This document shows positions 47,174-60,476 of a DNA stretch of 64,000 bases, one piece after another. A program made the position numbers and the translations under genes. The DNA is taken from assembly GCA_001310555.1 (NCBI GenBank), contig BAXO01000010.1, forward strand, positions 1 through 64,000. The letters run 5' to 3'. Every line of letters begins with the position of its first letter. The first letter of the stretch is position 1. The notes below the pieces were generated by a model. That model was not told the DNA's origin. It worked only from the letters and a program-made list of their open reading frames with translations, and ran no database searches. This DNA is from Bacillus sp. JCM 19058. GTDB taxonomy: Bacteria > Bacillota > Bacilli > Bacillales_H > Bacillaceae_D.

Positions 47174-47535
47174 TTTTTAAGTTAGAGCTAGCTAGGATAT
47201 AAAAATGATTTTCAAGCTGTTAAATGTTGCTGTGACGGCATTTTTCATCTAGAAACGACACGAATTTTGAAGGGATATTCATTTACTCATTTTTGAACCA
47301 GCCTCTTCGTGGAGGATTGATAAGATAATCTTTCCCGTTTTTTTTATCTGCTAACATAGTGTAAGCGCCTCACTTCAGTTGAAATGAGGCACTTATCCTT
47401 TATTCGCTATCGGTGTATGGCAATAGAGAGGAGATGTTGCGTAAAAAGAGTATTTTTGCTCATCAAAACGAAACTGTAACGATGTATCATGTAGATTGTA
47501 CAACGTATACTGCACCGCTAGCATGCCTGTGGAAC

Positions 47536-47835
47536 TATTGCGCCGGTAATAGTATTAAAAGTGAGCTTCCTGTAAAATTTTTTTCGTAAAGATGATTATC
47601 GTTTGCTAGCTTTGACGATTCGTAAAATATGACCTTCCATTTCTTTCTTTGTAATAGTCGGATCATTTTCCTTTCGTCAAAATCGTTTCGCTTTTCAATT
47701 ATCGCAAGGCGAAAAGGAATAAGAGCGATATTAACCTTTATTCCAGATAGTTGATAATTAGGAGTCGGATAAAAATTGTCCGCTCTAAGCTTTTTGTAGA
47801 GAATCTGCTCAGCTTCATTCTGGCAATCAGCCAGT
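47536..47835 (-). pseudogene. Broken minus-strand frame of unknown family
   Basis: A 99-residue stretch is open between stops, containing NEAEQILYKKLRADNFYPTP, LSGIKVNIALIPFRLAIIEK and RLLQRKKWKVIFYESSKLAN. The pattern (short helix, then alternating hydrophobic strands with a basic turn) faintly recalls small endonuclease domains of the DUF559 type, but I cannot assign it. There is no start codon near its beginning. Coding-like sequence continues in another frame to about 47885 (GRHRPALVLVKDNWL). Probably a decayed gene. Confidence 0.4.
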
Positions 47836-48255
47836 TATCCTTTACAAGAACAAGGGCTGGCCGATGCCTACCAGTAAACTTAATGTAGGGAGCTTTTTTT
47901 CGTAAATTTAATTAGCGGCAGTATGTATCGGAATCGTGACAAGGCAATCCCCTCTTCTGTTGTCTTTTACTAGGGTTGTATGTTATGAGCTTCTTTGCTT
48001 ACTAATACTATCTCCTCTTCCTCTAATTTTATCCGTTCACAAGTGTTCTAAACTCCGCGAAGCAAGAATATAGCCGCTGCACACTCAACATAAGTAAGTT
48101 CTGCATGACTCTAGCCATACGCATTCTTATACGTATCGTTAAATTTCTGGATTTTTATATTATTTTAACGGGTCATTTATTATGAGGAAGAAGCCTTGTT
48201 GAATCAAATATGTAAGCGGATTCAATGCTTGAAGATATATCGAAATTGTCAAATT

Positions 48256-48289
48256 ATTTTCGTGAAAATGGTTGACCAGACCGTATAAT
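48256..48289 (+). promoter_or_regulatory. CodY-like palindrome with -10 box upstream of ilvD
   Basis: ATTTTC-GT-GAAAAT (48256-48269) is a perfect inverted repeat one base longer at its centre than the CodY consensus AATTTTCWGAAAATT. A TATAAT follows at 48284-48289. A single-base insertion error in the centre would make it near-consensus. It is about 330 nt from the ilvD start. Confidence 0.35.
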
Positions 48290-48389
48290 GAGCGTATGAT
48301 AGACCTCAAACGACATTCAGAACTGAAGCAATGTTTTAAGTTAGATTTCGTATACAAATCGATGGGATTGTTAATTCATGAAAGAACAT

Positions 48390-48404
48390 AAAATTCTGTC
48401 AATT
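48390..48404 (+). promoter_or_regulatory. Candidate CodY box upstream of ilvD
   Basis: AAAATTCTGTCAATT agrees with the 15-nt CodY consensus at 11 positions. B. subtilis ilvD is a CodY target. No T-box is present before ilvD. Confidence 0.35.
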
Positions 48405-48614
48405 ACGTCTCGGCAAGAAGCGACCCTTGGAAACTTGGTAAGGACTGCTCTTCTAGCTTGCTAGAAAGAACCTCGACGTGCTAATTTGGAAGTGAGCTGC
48501 CGTCTCCGTTGACCGAAGGCTGGCGCTATCACTTACTTTTCCATATAGGACACAAAACAAAAAGACAGACATCTGAAGTAACAGACTAACAATGGGGATT
48601 GGAGAGCGATTGTC

Positions 48615-50284
48615 ATGAGAAGCGATATGATAAAAAAAAGGAATTGACCGTGCTCCGCACCGAAGCTTACTTCGTGCTACAGGAGTAAGAGAAGAGGATA
48701 TGGATAAACCGTTTATCGGTGTTTGTAATTCATATATTGATATTATCCCTGGACATATGCATTTAAACAAATTTGCAGAAGTGGCTAAAGAAGCGATTAT
48801 TGAAGCTGGCGGAATTCCGTTTGAATTTAATACGATCGGTGTAGATGACGGGATTGCGATGGGACATATTGGCATGAGGTATTCATTGCCTAGCCGTGAA
48901 ATCATTTGCGATGCGGCAGAAACTGTAATTAATGCCCATTGGTTTGATGGAGTTTTTTTATATTCCAAACTGTGATAAAATTACACCGGGGATGCTGATG
49001 GCATCGGTCAGAACGAATGTACCGTCGGTTTTCGTTTCGGGAGGACCGATGGAAGCAGGTCGTACGAAGGACGGACAAAGCCTGTCGCTCGTTTCTGTAT
49101 TCGAAGGTGTCGGGGCGTTTTCTTCCGGTAAAATGACGCGTGAAGAGCTGCTTGAAATTGAGCAAAACGCGTGTCCGACTTGTGGATCATGCTCAGGGAT
49201 GTTCACGGCGAACTCGATGAATTCGTTGATGGAAATGCTCGGTCTCGCCCTTCCTGGCAACGGAACGATCGTCGCAACCTCGGAAGCGAGACATCAGCTG
49301 ATAAAGGATGCGGCCAAGCATTTGATGAATTTGATTAAAAAGGATATTAAACCGCGCGATATCGTCACAAAAGAAACGATCGATGATGCATTTGCCTTAG
49401 ATATGGCAATGGGCGGTTCAACGAACACGGTTTTACACACGCTGGCAATTGCGAATGAAGCGGAAATAGATTATGATTTGAATCGAATCAATGAGGTTGC
49501 TGAGCGAGTTCCGTACCTTTGTAAAATTAGCCCCGCATCAGATTTCTCAATGGATGATGTTCATCAAGCGGGTGGTGTCAGTGCTATTATGAAGGAATTA
49601 TGCGAAATTGAAGGTGCCGTTCATCCTGATCGAATTACGATTACTGGGAAAAGTCTGTATGAAAATGTAAAAGATGCAGAAATTACGAATGATGAAGTGA
49701 TTCGTCGTAAGCATAATCCGTATAGCCCAGTCGGTGGTCTTTCAGTTCTTTACGGAAATCTTGCTCCCGAAGGAGCAGTCATTAAAGTCGGTGCGGTCGA
49801 TCCGTCGATTAAGGTTTTTGAAGGAGAAGCCATCGTCTTTAACTCGCAGGAAGAAGCACAACAGGAAATTAATAATGGAACGGTTAAGGAAGGGCATGTG
49901 GTCGTCATCCGATATGAAGGACCTAAGGGTGGACCTGGAATGCCGGAAATGCTGACACCGACATCGGCTATTGCCGGGAGAGGGCTGAGCACGAAGGTGG
50001 CATTAATTACCGACGGTCGTTTCTCTGGTGCTTCCAGGGGAATCTCGATCGGACACATTTCTCCAGAAGCTGCAGAAGGTGGGGCAATAGCCTTTGTGAA
50101 AAACGGAGATAAAATCCGAATTGACCTGCCGAACCGGACGATTGAATGGCTCGTTTCAGAGAATGAGCACACGCGCCGGAAGGAAGGCTGGACGGAGCCA
50201 GAGCCTAAAGTCAAAAAAGGCTATCTAGCTCGTTATTCAAAGCTAGTTACTTCCGCCAATACCGGTGGAGTGATGAAAATATAA
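48615..50284 (+). CDS. ilvD: Dihydroxy-acid dehydratase
   Basis: Fe-S enzyme of valine/isoleucine synthesis, about 555 residues. Cluster cysteines appear in [26 protein letters not shown] and [19 protein letters not shown]. The C-terminus has the substrate loop [21 protein letters not shown]. Start ATG 48615 has GGAGAG upstream. An A8 run near 48631-48638 and a T7 run near 48953-48959 each carry one extra base; corrected, it begins [20 protein letters not shown]. It is transcribed separately from ilvBHC, with a T-box leader in between. Confidence 0.95.
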
Positions 50285-50339
50285 CCCTTGATGGCAAGAA
50301 AGTAATAATGGTCTTAACGTGCCTTTTTAAAAAAAATTG

Positions 50340-50640
50340 GATAAATAAAAGCGAAGAAGAGGATTAGTAATCATTTTGCTGGACTTCAACAGAGAGCCGT
50401 GCTGCTGAGATACGGTGTTGTCCTTGATGATGAACTCACCTCAGAGTGTCTGCCTGAACGAATGAATCCATTAAGGCAGACCGGGTGTTTACACAGCACT
50501 CGTTAACAAAAAGAGATGAGCACCATGCTCGTCCATAAGATCGAATATATTATTCGATGAATTAGGGTGGTACCGTGGAAAGAAATCTTTTCGCCCCTTC
50601 AGTCACAATCGTGGCTCGCTGTGGGTGAAAAGATTTTTTT
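50340..50640 (+). promoter_or_regulatory. T-box leader of ilv-leu operon (Leu specifier CUC)
   Basis: tRNA-Leu-sensing leader. The specifier CTC is at 50435-50437 in the context GAACTCACCTCAGAGTG. The T-box core AGGGTGGTACCGTGG is at 50564-50578. The terminator pairs AAATCTTTTC (from 50583) with GAAAAGATTT and ends in seven T near 50640. B. subtilis ilv-leu uses the same Leu CUC specifier. Confidence 0.93.
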
Positions 50641-50706
50641 ATTTCCACAGGAGCTGTCGTCAGTTTTGCGAATGAGCAGAAAAAAAACATGTTGGGAGGA
50701 ATAAAA

Positions 50707-52431
50707 ATGGATACAAGGACGAAAGAACAGACTAGACAGGTAGATGAGACAGCAATGGAGCTTTCCGGCTCGCGAATGTTGATGACGGCGTTAGCCCGTG
50801 AAGGTGTCGATGTTATTTTTGGATATCCTGGCGGAGCAATTTTGCCGACCTACGACGAAATTTATAAAACGGGAATAAAGCATATTCTCGCCCGGCATGA
50901 GCAAGGAGCAATTCATGCAGCAGAAGGCTATGCACGGGTATCGGGGAAGCCGGGCGTTTGTGTCGTCACGTCTGGTCCCGGAGCGACAAATGTTGTTACC
51001 GGGATTGCCGATGCAATGATTGACTCTTTGCCGCTCGTCGTCATTACTGGTCAGGTTGCAACAGCCGTAATTGGTACAGACGCGTTCCAAGAAGCGGATG
51101 TGATCGGCATTACGATGCCAATTACGAAGCATAACTATCAGGTACGCCATGTAGAAGAGCTTCCCCGGATTATTAAAGAGGCATTTCATATTGCGACAAC
51201 CGGCCGTCCGGGACCCGTCCTGATTGACTTGCCGAAAGATGTATCTATGAATACAGGGATATTTGATTACGACAAGGAGATTCATTTACCGGGTTATCAA
51301 CCTACTGTTACACCGAATAAATTGCAAATCAAAAAAAGTATCTGAAGCAGTTAGCAAGGCGAGAAAGCCGGTGATTCTGGCAGGCGCAGGCGTCCTCCAT
51401 GCCAAGCAGCCGAGGAGTTAACTCGCTTCGTTGAACAGCAAAAGATTCCAGTCGTCAATACACTGCTCGGACTTGGCGGATTTCCCGGCGATCATGAGCT
51501 TCATTTGGGGATGGGGGGAATGCACGGAACGTATACGGCCAATATGGCGATTCATGAATCAGACTTGCTAATCAGTATCGGGGCTCGTTTTGATGACCGC
51601 TTAACAGGGAACCTTGAGCACTTCGCCCCGAATGCTACCATTGCCCACATTGATATCGACCCGGCGGAAATCGGAAAAAATGTTAAAACAGAAATTCCGG
51701 TCGTCGGTGATGCAAAGCTAGCTCTTCAGATGCTGATTGATGAGGCTGGAGAGCCGGGAGAAAATGCGGTTTGGCGAGCAGAGCTCCACCAATTGAAGCA
51801 GGAATATCCTCTTTGGTATAAGCAAGATGGGGAGACGATTAAACCGCAGCAGCTAATCGAGTTGATTCATGAAACGACGAACGGGGAAGCCATTATTACG
51901 ACCGACGTCGGTCAGCATCAAATGTGGTCGGCACAGTTTTATAAATTTAATAAGCCGAATCATTGGGTAACCTCTGGCGGACTCGGTACAATGGGCTTCG
52001 GCTTCCCTGCAGCCATCGGTGCACAATTTGCTGAACCTAATAAGCCCGTTATTGCGATTATCGGTGATGCTGGCTTTCAAATGACGGCGCAGGAGCTGTC
52101 CATTTTGCAGGAGCTTCATTTACCAGTAAAAATTGTGATTGTCAACAATGCCTCACTTGGCATGGTTCGGCAATGGCAACAGCTTTTCCATGAAGAGCGC
52201 TATTCCAACTCCTTGTTTCCGATTCAGCCAGACTTTGTCAAACTCGCCGATGCTTATAATATTAAAGGGATGAAGGTAGAGAAGCTGTCGGATGCGAAGC
52301 AGGCGTTGGAAGAAATGCTTGCCTATGACGGACCGGTTTTAATGGATTTCTGTGTAGCTCAAAAGGAAAATGTATACCCAATGATTTCGCCAGGAAAAGG
52401 TCAGCATCAAATGGAGGGGATTAAACCGTGA
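50707..52431 (+). CDS. ilvB: Acetolactate synthase large subunit
   Basis: TPP-dependent catalytic subunit (acetohydroxyacid synthase), about 574 residues. The N-terminal TPP domain has [15 protein letters not shown] with the catalytic Glu in [16 protein letters not shown]. The FAD domain has [12 protein letters not shown]. The C-terminal TPP-binding motif is [15 protein letters not shown] to [15 protein letters not shown] 50707 follows GGGAGGA. Two indels lie near 51332 (an extra A) and 51405 (a missing base), restoring [20 protein letters not shown] and [12 protein letters not shown]. It overlaps ilvH by 4 nt. Confidence 0.96.
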
Positions 52432-52944
52432 AACGAACGATTACAGCGCTCGTTAACAATACTTCCGGAGTTTTGAACAGAATTACGGGTCTTTTTGCTA
52501 AACGCCATTACAATATCGAAAGCATCACGGTTGGCGTCACTGAGAACAAGTGTTTCTCGTATGACATTCGTCGTTCAAGCAGACAGCAAGCAAATTGAGC
52601 AAGTGACAAAGCAATTGAATAAACAGGTTGACGTTCTGAAGGTAAAGGATATTACTGATGAATCGATTGTCGCCAGAGAATTAGCCTTAATCAAAATAGT
52701 CGTTTCACCACAGCAGCGTGGGGAGGTTGCTGCGCTTGTCAATCCGTTCCGGGCATCGATATTGGATGTCGGTCGGGAGAGTATGACGATTCAAATAACC
52801 GGTGATCAATCCAAGGTTGAAGCATTTATTGATTTGCTCAGACCGTATGGGATCAAAGAGATCGCCAGAACGGGAATTACCGCCTTTAATCGCGGTTCGA
52901 AAAAGCAAGTCGTTGATCCGTATCGACTGACTTTGATTAACTAG
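52428..52944 (+). CDS. ilvH: Acetolactate synthase small (regulatory) subunit
   Basis: Valine-sensing ACT-domain subunit of about 172 residues. The N-terminal ACT domain is [20 protein letters not shown] then [16 protein letters not shown]. The C-terminal ferredoxin-like domain contains [17 protein letters not shown] and [23 protein letters not shown] 52428 overlaps the ilvB stop. About two bases seem missing near 52548, where the joint should read VSRMTFVV. The family feedback site is Asn/Gly-rich at the start of helix 1, present here as NNTSG. Confidence 0.93.
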
Positions 52945-52982
52945 GGTGTTCGAAATTTAACATACATCAAAACTAACAATAA

Positions 52983-55553
<2,571 letters not shown>

Positions 55554-55567
55554 GGAGGACTGATGAA

Positions 55568-56653
55568 ATGAACAAACGAATCGCTGTCCTCCCCGGCGAC
55601 GGGATTGGACCTGAGGTCGTAGCAAGTGCATTGGACGTACTGGAACAAGTCGGAGCAAAATACGGTCATACCTTTGAGTACGAATATGGCCAAATTGGCG
55701 GAGTCGCTATCGACGAACAAAACAATCCGCTTCCGCAAGAAACGATTTCACTCTGCCAAAATAGTGATGCCGTTTTGCTCGGAGCGGTAGGTGGGCCGAA
55801 GTGGGATCAATTACCGGGTCACCTTCGACCAGAAAAAGGCTTGCTTCGTATACGACAGGAATTAGGCCTCTTTGCGAATCTCCGCCCTGTAACAGCTTTT
55901 GAAAGCTTGGCTCAAGCGTCCACGTTAAAGGAAGAGGTTATTAACGGTGTTGACTTAATGATCGTTCGCGAGCTGACAGGCGGGATCTACTTTGGAGAGC
56001 CGAGGGAAAGGCGCTTAGAAAATGGGCAGGAGCTAGCTGTCGACACGCTGAGCTATACTCATGCTGAAATCGAACGCATTATTAGAAAAGGCTTTGAGTT
56101 GGCCCGAGTTAGGCGTCAAAAAGTAACATCGGTTGATAAAGCCAATGTCCTTGAATCAAGCCGCTTGTGGCGTGAAGTTGCCGAAGAAGTAGCAAAGGAT
56201 TTTCCCGACATTGAGCTTGAGCATATGCTTGTCGACAATGCAGCGATGCAGTTAATTCGCCAGCCCCGTTCGTTTGATGTCATCGTTACAGAGAATATGT
56301 TCGGCGATATTTTAAGCGATGAAGCCTCGATGCTGACCGGTTCGCTCGGAATGCTACCTTCTGCCAGCCTGAGCAGCGAAGGCCCGGGCTTGTACGAGCC
56401 GATTCATGGGTCAGCTCCTGATCTGGCGGGTCAAGGAATCGCGAACCCTTTGGCGACGATCGCTTCTCTATCGATGATGCTAAAATATGCGTTCGGGCTT
56501 GAAAAGGAATCAGCCGCTGTTCAAAAGGCAATCGATGCTGTCCTGTCAGCCGGCTACCGAACGGCAGATTTGGGGATGGATTCAACGCAAATATTGTCAA
56601 CTAAACAAATGACAGAGCAAGTCATTTCACAAATTATGACACAAGAACAGTAA
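55568..56653 (+). CDS. leuB: 3-isopropylmalate dehydrogenase
   Basis: NAD-dependent decarboxylating dehydrogenase, 361 residues, intact. Start [20 protein letters not shown]; substrate motif [30 protein letters not shown]; metal ligands in [23 protein letters not shown] motif [21 protein letters not shown] 55568 has GGGAGG upstream, 14 nt after leuA. A 195-nt gap follows before leuC. Confidence 0.98.
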   Translation: MNKRIAVLPGDGIGPEVVASALDVLEQVGAKYGHTFEYEYGQIGGVAIDEQNNPLPQETISLCQNSDAVLLGAVGGPKWDQLPGHLRPEKGLLRIRQELGLFANLRPVTAFESLAQASTLKEEVINGVDLMIVRELTGGIYFGEPRERRLENGQELAVDTLSYTHAEIERIIRKGFELARVRRQKVTSVDKANVLESSRLWREVAEEVAKDFPDIELEHMLVDNAAMQLIRQPRSFDVIVTENMFGDILSDEASMLTGSLGMLPSASLSSEGPGLYEPIHGSAPDLAGQGIANPLATIASLSMMLKYAFGLEKESAAVQKAIDAVLSAGYRTADLGMDSTQILSTKQMTEQVISQIMTQEQ

Positions 56654-56848
56654 CAGAGAGAGTACCTGATCGAATTAGCCATTTATTATACGTGCTCCGC
56701 TTTAATCTATTCTGAGGATCTAACGTTTTTAATGAGACGAGAATGATAGTGAAAGTCTCCTTGTTTACTGCAAGTAGCGTGCCGTAAGCGATGATTGCTG
56801 TCCAACTGACGGAAATTCACTTACTACATTTTAATGAGGAGGGAGAAA

Positions 56849-58268
56849 ATGGCAAAGAGAACAATTATCGAAAAAATATGGGATCGTCATGAAGTAGTAG
56901 CGGAAGAAGGGAAACCGAGTCTGCTCTACATTGATCTTCATATGGTCCATGAGGTAACTTCGCCGCAAGCATTTGAAGGATTACGCCTCGCAGATAGAAA
57001 AGTACGCCGTCCGGATTTAACATTTGCGACAATGGATCATAACGTTCCGACTGTCAATCGATATCAAATCTCTGACGCAATTGCTCGTAAGCAAATGGAA
57101 ACATTAGCCGAGAATTGTCAGGAGTTTAATATAGACATTGCTGATTTGGAAAGTCCTGAAAACGGAATCGTTCATGTAATTGGACCTGAACTCGGACTAA
57201 CTCAGCCTGGAAAAACGATCGTTTGTGGAGATAGCCATACGTCCACTCACGGAGCTTTCGGAGCTCTAGCTTTTGGGATTGGGACGAGTGAAGTTGAGCA
57301 TGTTCTGGCGACACAGACGATATGGCAATCTAAACCAAAAACATTGGAAGTACGAGTAACAGGGAAGCTAGATCCGAGCCTGGCTGCCAAAGATGTCATT
57401 TTAGCAATCATTTCTAAGTTTGGTGTCGATGTCGGAACGGGTTCGATTATTGAATTTACAGGAGAGGCTATTCGCGCAATGACGATGGAAGAGCGAATGA
57501 CCGTGTGTAATATGTCAATTGAAGCGGGGGCACGTGCAGGACTCATTAGCCTGACGAAGTCACCTTCGATTATTTAAAAGGAAGAAAAAAAATGTTCCGG
57601 ATGGAGAAGCATTCGAAAAGCTTGTTGGAGAATGGCGGCGTTTAGCGACAGATGAAGGAGCAAGCTATGACCGCAGCGTTACGATCGACGCTTCTGAGAT
57701 TGAGCCAATGGTGACATGGGGCACAAACCCTTCACAAGGAACTGGTATTTCCGGAGCTGTTCCTGATCCAGCCAATGCGCAATCCGATGCAGAACGGCAG
57801 GGAATAGAGCAGGCGTTGGAATATATGGCTCTCACTCCTGGAACCCCAATGTCTGAAATAGAGCTCCAGCACGTATTTATCGGATCCTGTACGAACTCTA
57901 GGTTAGAAGACCTTCGGGCTGCTGCCTCAATCGTGAAAGGCCATAGAGTCGCAAATGGGGTCAGGGCGTTAGTCGTTCCCGGCTCGCAAAATGTAAAGCG
58001 TCAGGCTGAAGAGGAAGGCATTGCTCAAATATTCAAGGATGCCGGTTTTGAATGGCGCGAATCAGGCTGTAGCATGTGCCTGAGCATGAATCCGGATGTC
58101 GTACCAGAGGGAGAACGCTGCGCTTCAACGTCTAATCGAAATTTTGAAGGTAGACAAGGAAAAGGAGCGCGCACGCATCTTGTCAGTCCGGAAATGGCTG
58201 CCGCAGCAGCTATAGCAGGGCGCTTTATTGACTTCCGCTCACTGTTGCAGGAAGCCATTTCAAAATAG
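56849..58268 (+). CDS. leuC: 3-isopropylmalate dehydratase large subunit
   Basis: Aconitase-family [4Fe-4S] enzyme, about 472 residues. Cluster cysteines occur in [29 protein letters not shown] and [13 protein letters not shown]. Also [16 protein letters not shown] and [23 protein letters not shown] 56849 has GAGGAGGGAG upstream. A missing C near 57552 and an A8 run at about 57586-57593 (two too many) interrupt it; restored, it reads [20 protein letters not shown]. leuD begins 16 nt later. Confidence 0.96.
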
Positions 58269-58284
58269 AAAGGAGCTGTAAATA

Positions 58285-58863
58285 ATGGAACCGTTAGTGA
58301 CTCATCAAGGGAGTATCGCCACCTTAAATCGAGTAAACGTCGATACGGATCAAATTATCCCGAAGCAATTTTTAAAGCGGGTCGAACGTACTGGCTTTGG
58401 ACAATTTTTATTTTTTGATTGGCGCTTTCAGGCAAATGGTACTGATAATCCCAAATTTGAATTAAATCAACCGTACGCGAAGGGAGCGACGATTTTAGTT
58501 GCTGGTCATAACTTCGGTTGCGGTTCTTCGAGGGAGCATGCGCCATGGGCTCTTCATGATTATGGGTTCCGGGTCGTTATAGCTCCGAGCTTCGCTGATA
58601 TTTTCTACAATAATTGCGTGAAGAATGGGATGCTTCCGGTTCGGCTTGACGAAAAGAAGACCTATCAGCTGCTGAAATTAGGAGCAGAAGAGCGGTACGA
58701 ATTAACCGTGAATTTGAAAAACCAGACGATTACTGGGGAAGGTTTCGAGGCGACGTTTGCAATCGATCCATATTGGAAAGAAATGCTTTTGAACGGCTGG
58801 GATGAAATTGGCCTGACCTTGCGATACGAAGAGAAAATAAAACAGTATGAAAAAGCGCGTTAA
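58285..58863 (+). CDS. leuD: 3-isopropylmalate dehydratase small subunit
   Basis: Small subunit of isopropylmalate isomerase, 192 residues, intact. It shows [20 protein letters not shown], the swivelling-domain motif [17 protein letters not shown], and [20 protein letters not shown] 58285 has AAAGGAG upstream. Last gene of the ilvBHC-leuABCD operon. Confidence 0.97.
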   Translation: MEPLVTHQGSIATLNRVNVDTDQIIPKQFLKRVERTGFGQFLFFDWRFQANGTDNPKFELNQPYAKGATILVAGHNFGCGSSREHAPWALHDYGFRVVIAPSFADIFYNNCVKNGMLPVRLDEKKTYQLLKLGAEERYELTVNLKNQTITGEGFEATFAIDPYWKEMLLNGWDEIGLTLRYEEKIKQYEKAR

Positions 58864-59197
58864 CGCAAGAAATTAGTGCGCTTGGTCACCGTATTTTGAA
58901 ACATAACAGAAAAATATGGCCCAGAGGATGAGAATAGCCTCCCCTCGTTTCAGCTCGTTAAAAATCAGCTACGAAAAAAAAGCTTTTACAGTAAAAATAC
59001 AAGCATGACGGTATGAGGAGCGTGTCCAAGCGAGGCACAGCTCCTCACTCTCTTCTCAATCGAGGTTAGTGGCCGGTACTGAATAGCAAAAAAAGAAGAA
59101 AGCGCAGTCGCGTTTTGTGGTATACTAACAACTATCTAAATTTATTTCGTTGTGTTTTATGGAAGATGCAATCGGGATCCAGAAGTGAGGAATGCGA
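58864..59197. other. Intergenic stretch after leuD
   Basis: No gene. A weak hairpin AAGCGC / GCGCTT (about 58853-58892) spans the leuD end without a T tract. A possible -10 TATACT at about 59122 serves the TPR gene. Confidence 0.4.
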
Positions 59198-60274
59198 ATG
59201 AAAGGAAAACGAACGTCAAAGAAAGATCAAAACGTGATCCTTTATCCTGGGCTAGTCAAACGGCTAATTGAAGAAGGAATGAGCGCTTTAAAGAAAAAGG
59301 ATGCTCAAACGGCCTACGACTTTTTCGCTTCTGCCGAAGAACATGAGCCCAATCATCCTCAAGTAAGAATCGGTAAGGTGTTAAGCTTAGTCGAAATGGG
59401 CCAGCTTGAACAAGCGAAGGAACAAACAAGCTTATTACTGAGGGAGGATATCGGCAATTATTATGAGAATCTTCAGGTCCACATTTCGTTACTCGTTCAG
59501 CTAGGGCGTTACCAGGAAGTCGTCTCACTTCTCGATGCAGTGTTAACAGAAAATCGAATTCCTTCCCAGTATGCGGAATCCTTTTATCAGCTCCTTCATT
59601 TTAGTAGACAAATGATCGATGACAAGGAGCTATTAGCAGAGGCTGAAGCTGAGCTGGAAGAGGCGGAGGAAGTCAGTGAAAAGGTTCTTCTTGCGCTAAG
59701 TTCGGAGCAAGTGGAACGCCAAGCCTGGGCGATTCAGCAGTTGAGAACGAATTCGGTGGATGAAGTTGTTCAAGCGCTAATTGCCTATATCGAAGACGAA
59801 ACGCATGATTTGCTGCTTCGAAGTCTCGCTTTACAAGCCTTACGTACGAATCGTGTTTCACAACCAATACATATTAAAAAGCTGGGCCGAAGTCAAACGG
59901 TGAGTCCGGATCAAATTGATGATATTTTTGACTTGAAGTTCGGTCAGGAGGTTGTAGAAAGGCTAAGTGAGAAGCTTGAACATGAAAATCCACTGCTGTA
60001 CGAAATGGCAAATCAGCTTTGTTGGGCCCATATATATGCACTGTACCCATTTTTACCAGAGCCGAGTGAGCCGGATGTTTGGACGGTCGTTTTTTCGTGG
60101 ATTGCTGCTGAACGGATGGGCTTGGATATCGACGAAGCAGAAATTGAACATCTCTCTTATTCTTTGACTGAAGTACGAGCTTGGATGACCGAAGTAGAAG
60201 AGGTTGAAAAGCAAGTATTTCAAAACGGTAGCTCCGAATTTTTTTTAAAGAGAAGCAAGTATAAAATGACATGA
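59198..60274 (+). CDS. ysoA: TPR-repeat protein (YsoA-like)
   Basis: Cytoplasmic helical-repeat protein of about 358 residues, intact. Tetratricopeptide-like units lie in the first third (LIEEGMSALKKKDAQTAYDF, PNHPQVRIGKVLSLVEMGQL, YYENLQVHISLLVQLGRYQE). A coiled, Glu-rich linker follows (about residues 145-165), then a HEAT-like helical segment (RQAWAIQQLRTNSVDEVVQA). Function unknown; probably protein-protein contacts. In B. subtilis ysoA also sits between leuD and tig. ATG 59198 is preceded by a second in-frame ATG at 59192; AGTGAGG upstream fits either. Confidence 0.85.
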   Translation: MKGKRTSKKDQNVILYPGLVKRLIEEGMSALKKKDAQTAYDFFASAEEHEPNHPQVRIGKVLSLVEMGQLEQAKEQTSLLLREDIGNYYENLQVHISLLVQLGRYQEVVSLLDAVLTENRIPSQYAESFYQLLHFSRQMIDDKELLAEAEAELEEAEEVSEKVLLALSSEQVERQAWAIQQLRTNSVDEVVQALIAYIEDETHDLLLRSLALQALRTNRVSQPIHIKKLGRSQTVSPDQIDDIFDLKFGQEVVERLSEKLEHENPLLYEMANQLCWAHIYALYPFLPEPSEPDVWTVVFSWIAAERMGLDIDEAEIEHLSYSLTEVRAWMTEVEEVEKQVFQNGSSEFFLKRSKYKMT

Positions 60275-60373
60275 AAGTTTTCGTCTGGCACCAAGCGCTC
60301 AACAACGAGCAAATTCCTTCTTCTCTTATCAAAGTTCCTTAAACTAGGCGAATTGAAGCTTGGAAGTTCACAT

Positions 60374-60401
60374 TTGAAATGGATTACCTTTGTGTTATAA
60401 T
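60374..60401 (+). promoter_or_regulatory. Sigma-A promoter of tig
   Basis: TTGAAA at 60374-60379, a 16-nt spacer and TATAAT at 60396-60401, about 75 nt before the tig start. Confidence 0.65.
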
Positions 60402-60476
60402 AGAATGGTTGTCAATCATCTTAATCTGATAAAAATGTTCGGAAACGAAGATTTAGGTAGTTGGAGGGAAAGGTTT

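Larger units (their letters stand above)
46734..48255. other. Gene-poor, decayed region
   Basis: Apart from the phosphatase fragment, the tRNA relic and a minus-strand broken frame (separate entries), nothing coding is supported. A hairpin with mismatches at 47362-47395 (GCCTCA / TGAGGC, TTCA / TGAA) looks terminator-like. Spacing and decay suggest a region of past insertions beside tRNA genes. Confidence 0.5.

Noticed and set aside
47362..47395. CRISPR-like or repeat array in the decayed region
   Set aside because: Only a single hairpin with mismatches is present; no repeated units with spacers occur anywhere in the window.
48160..48357. 65-codon minus-strand frame upstream of ilvD
   Set aside because: Low-complexity hydrophobic composition, no ribosome site, and it overlaps the CodY-like palindrome and -10 box. 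I considered a transposase tail but saw no catalytic motif.
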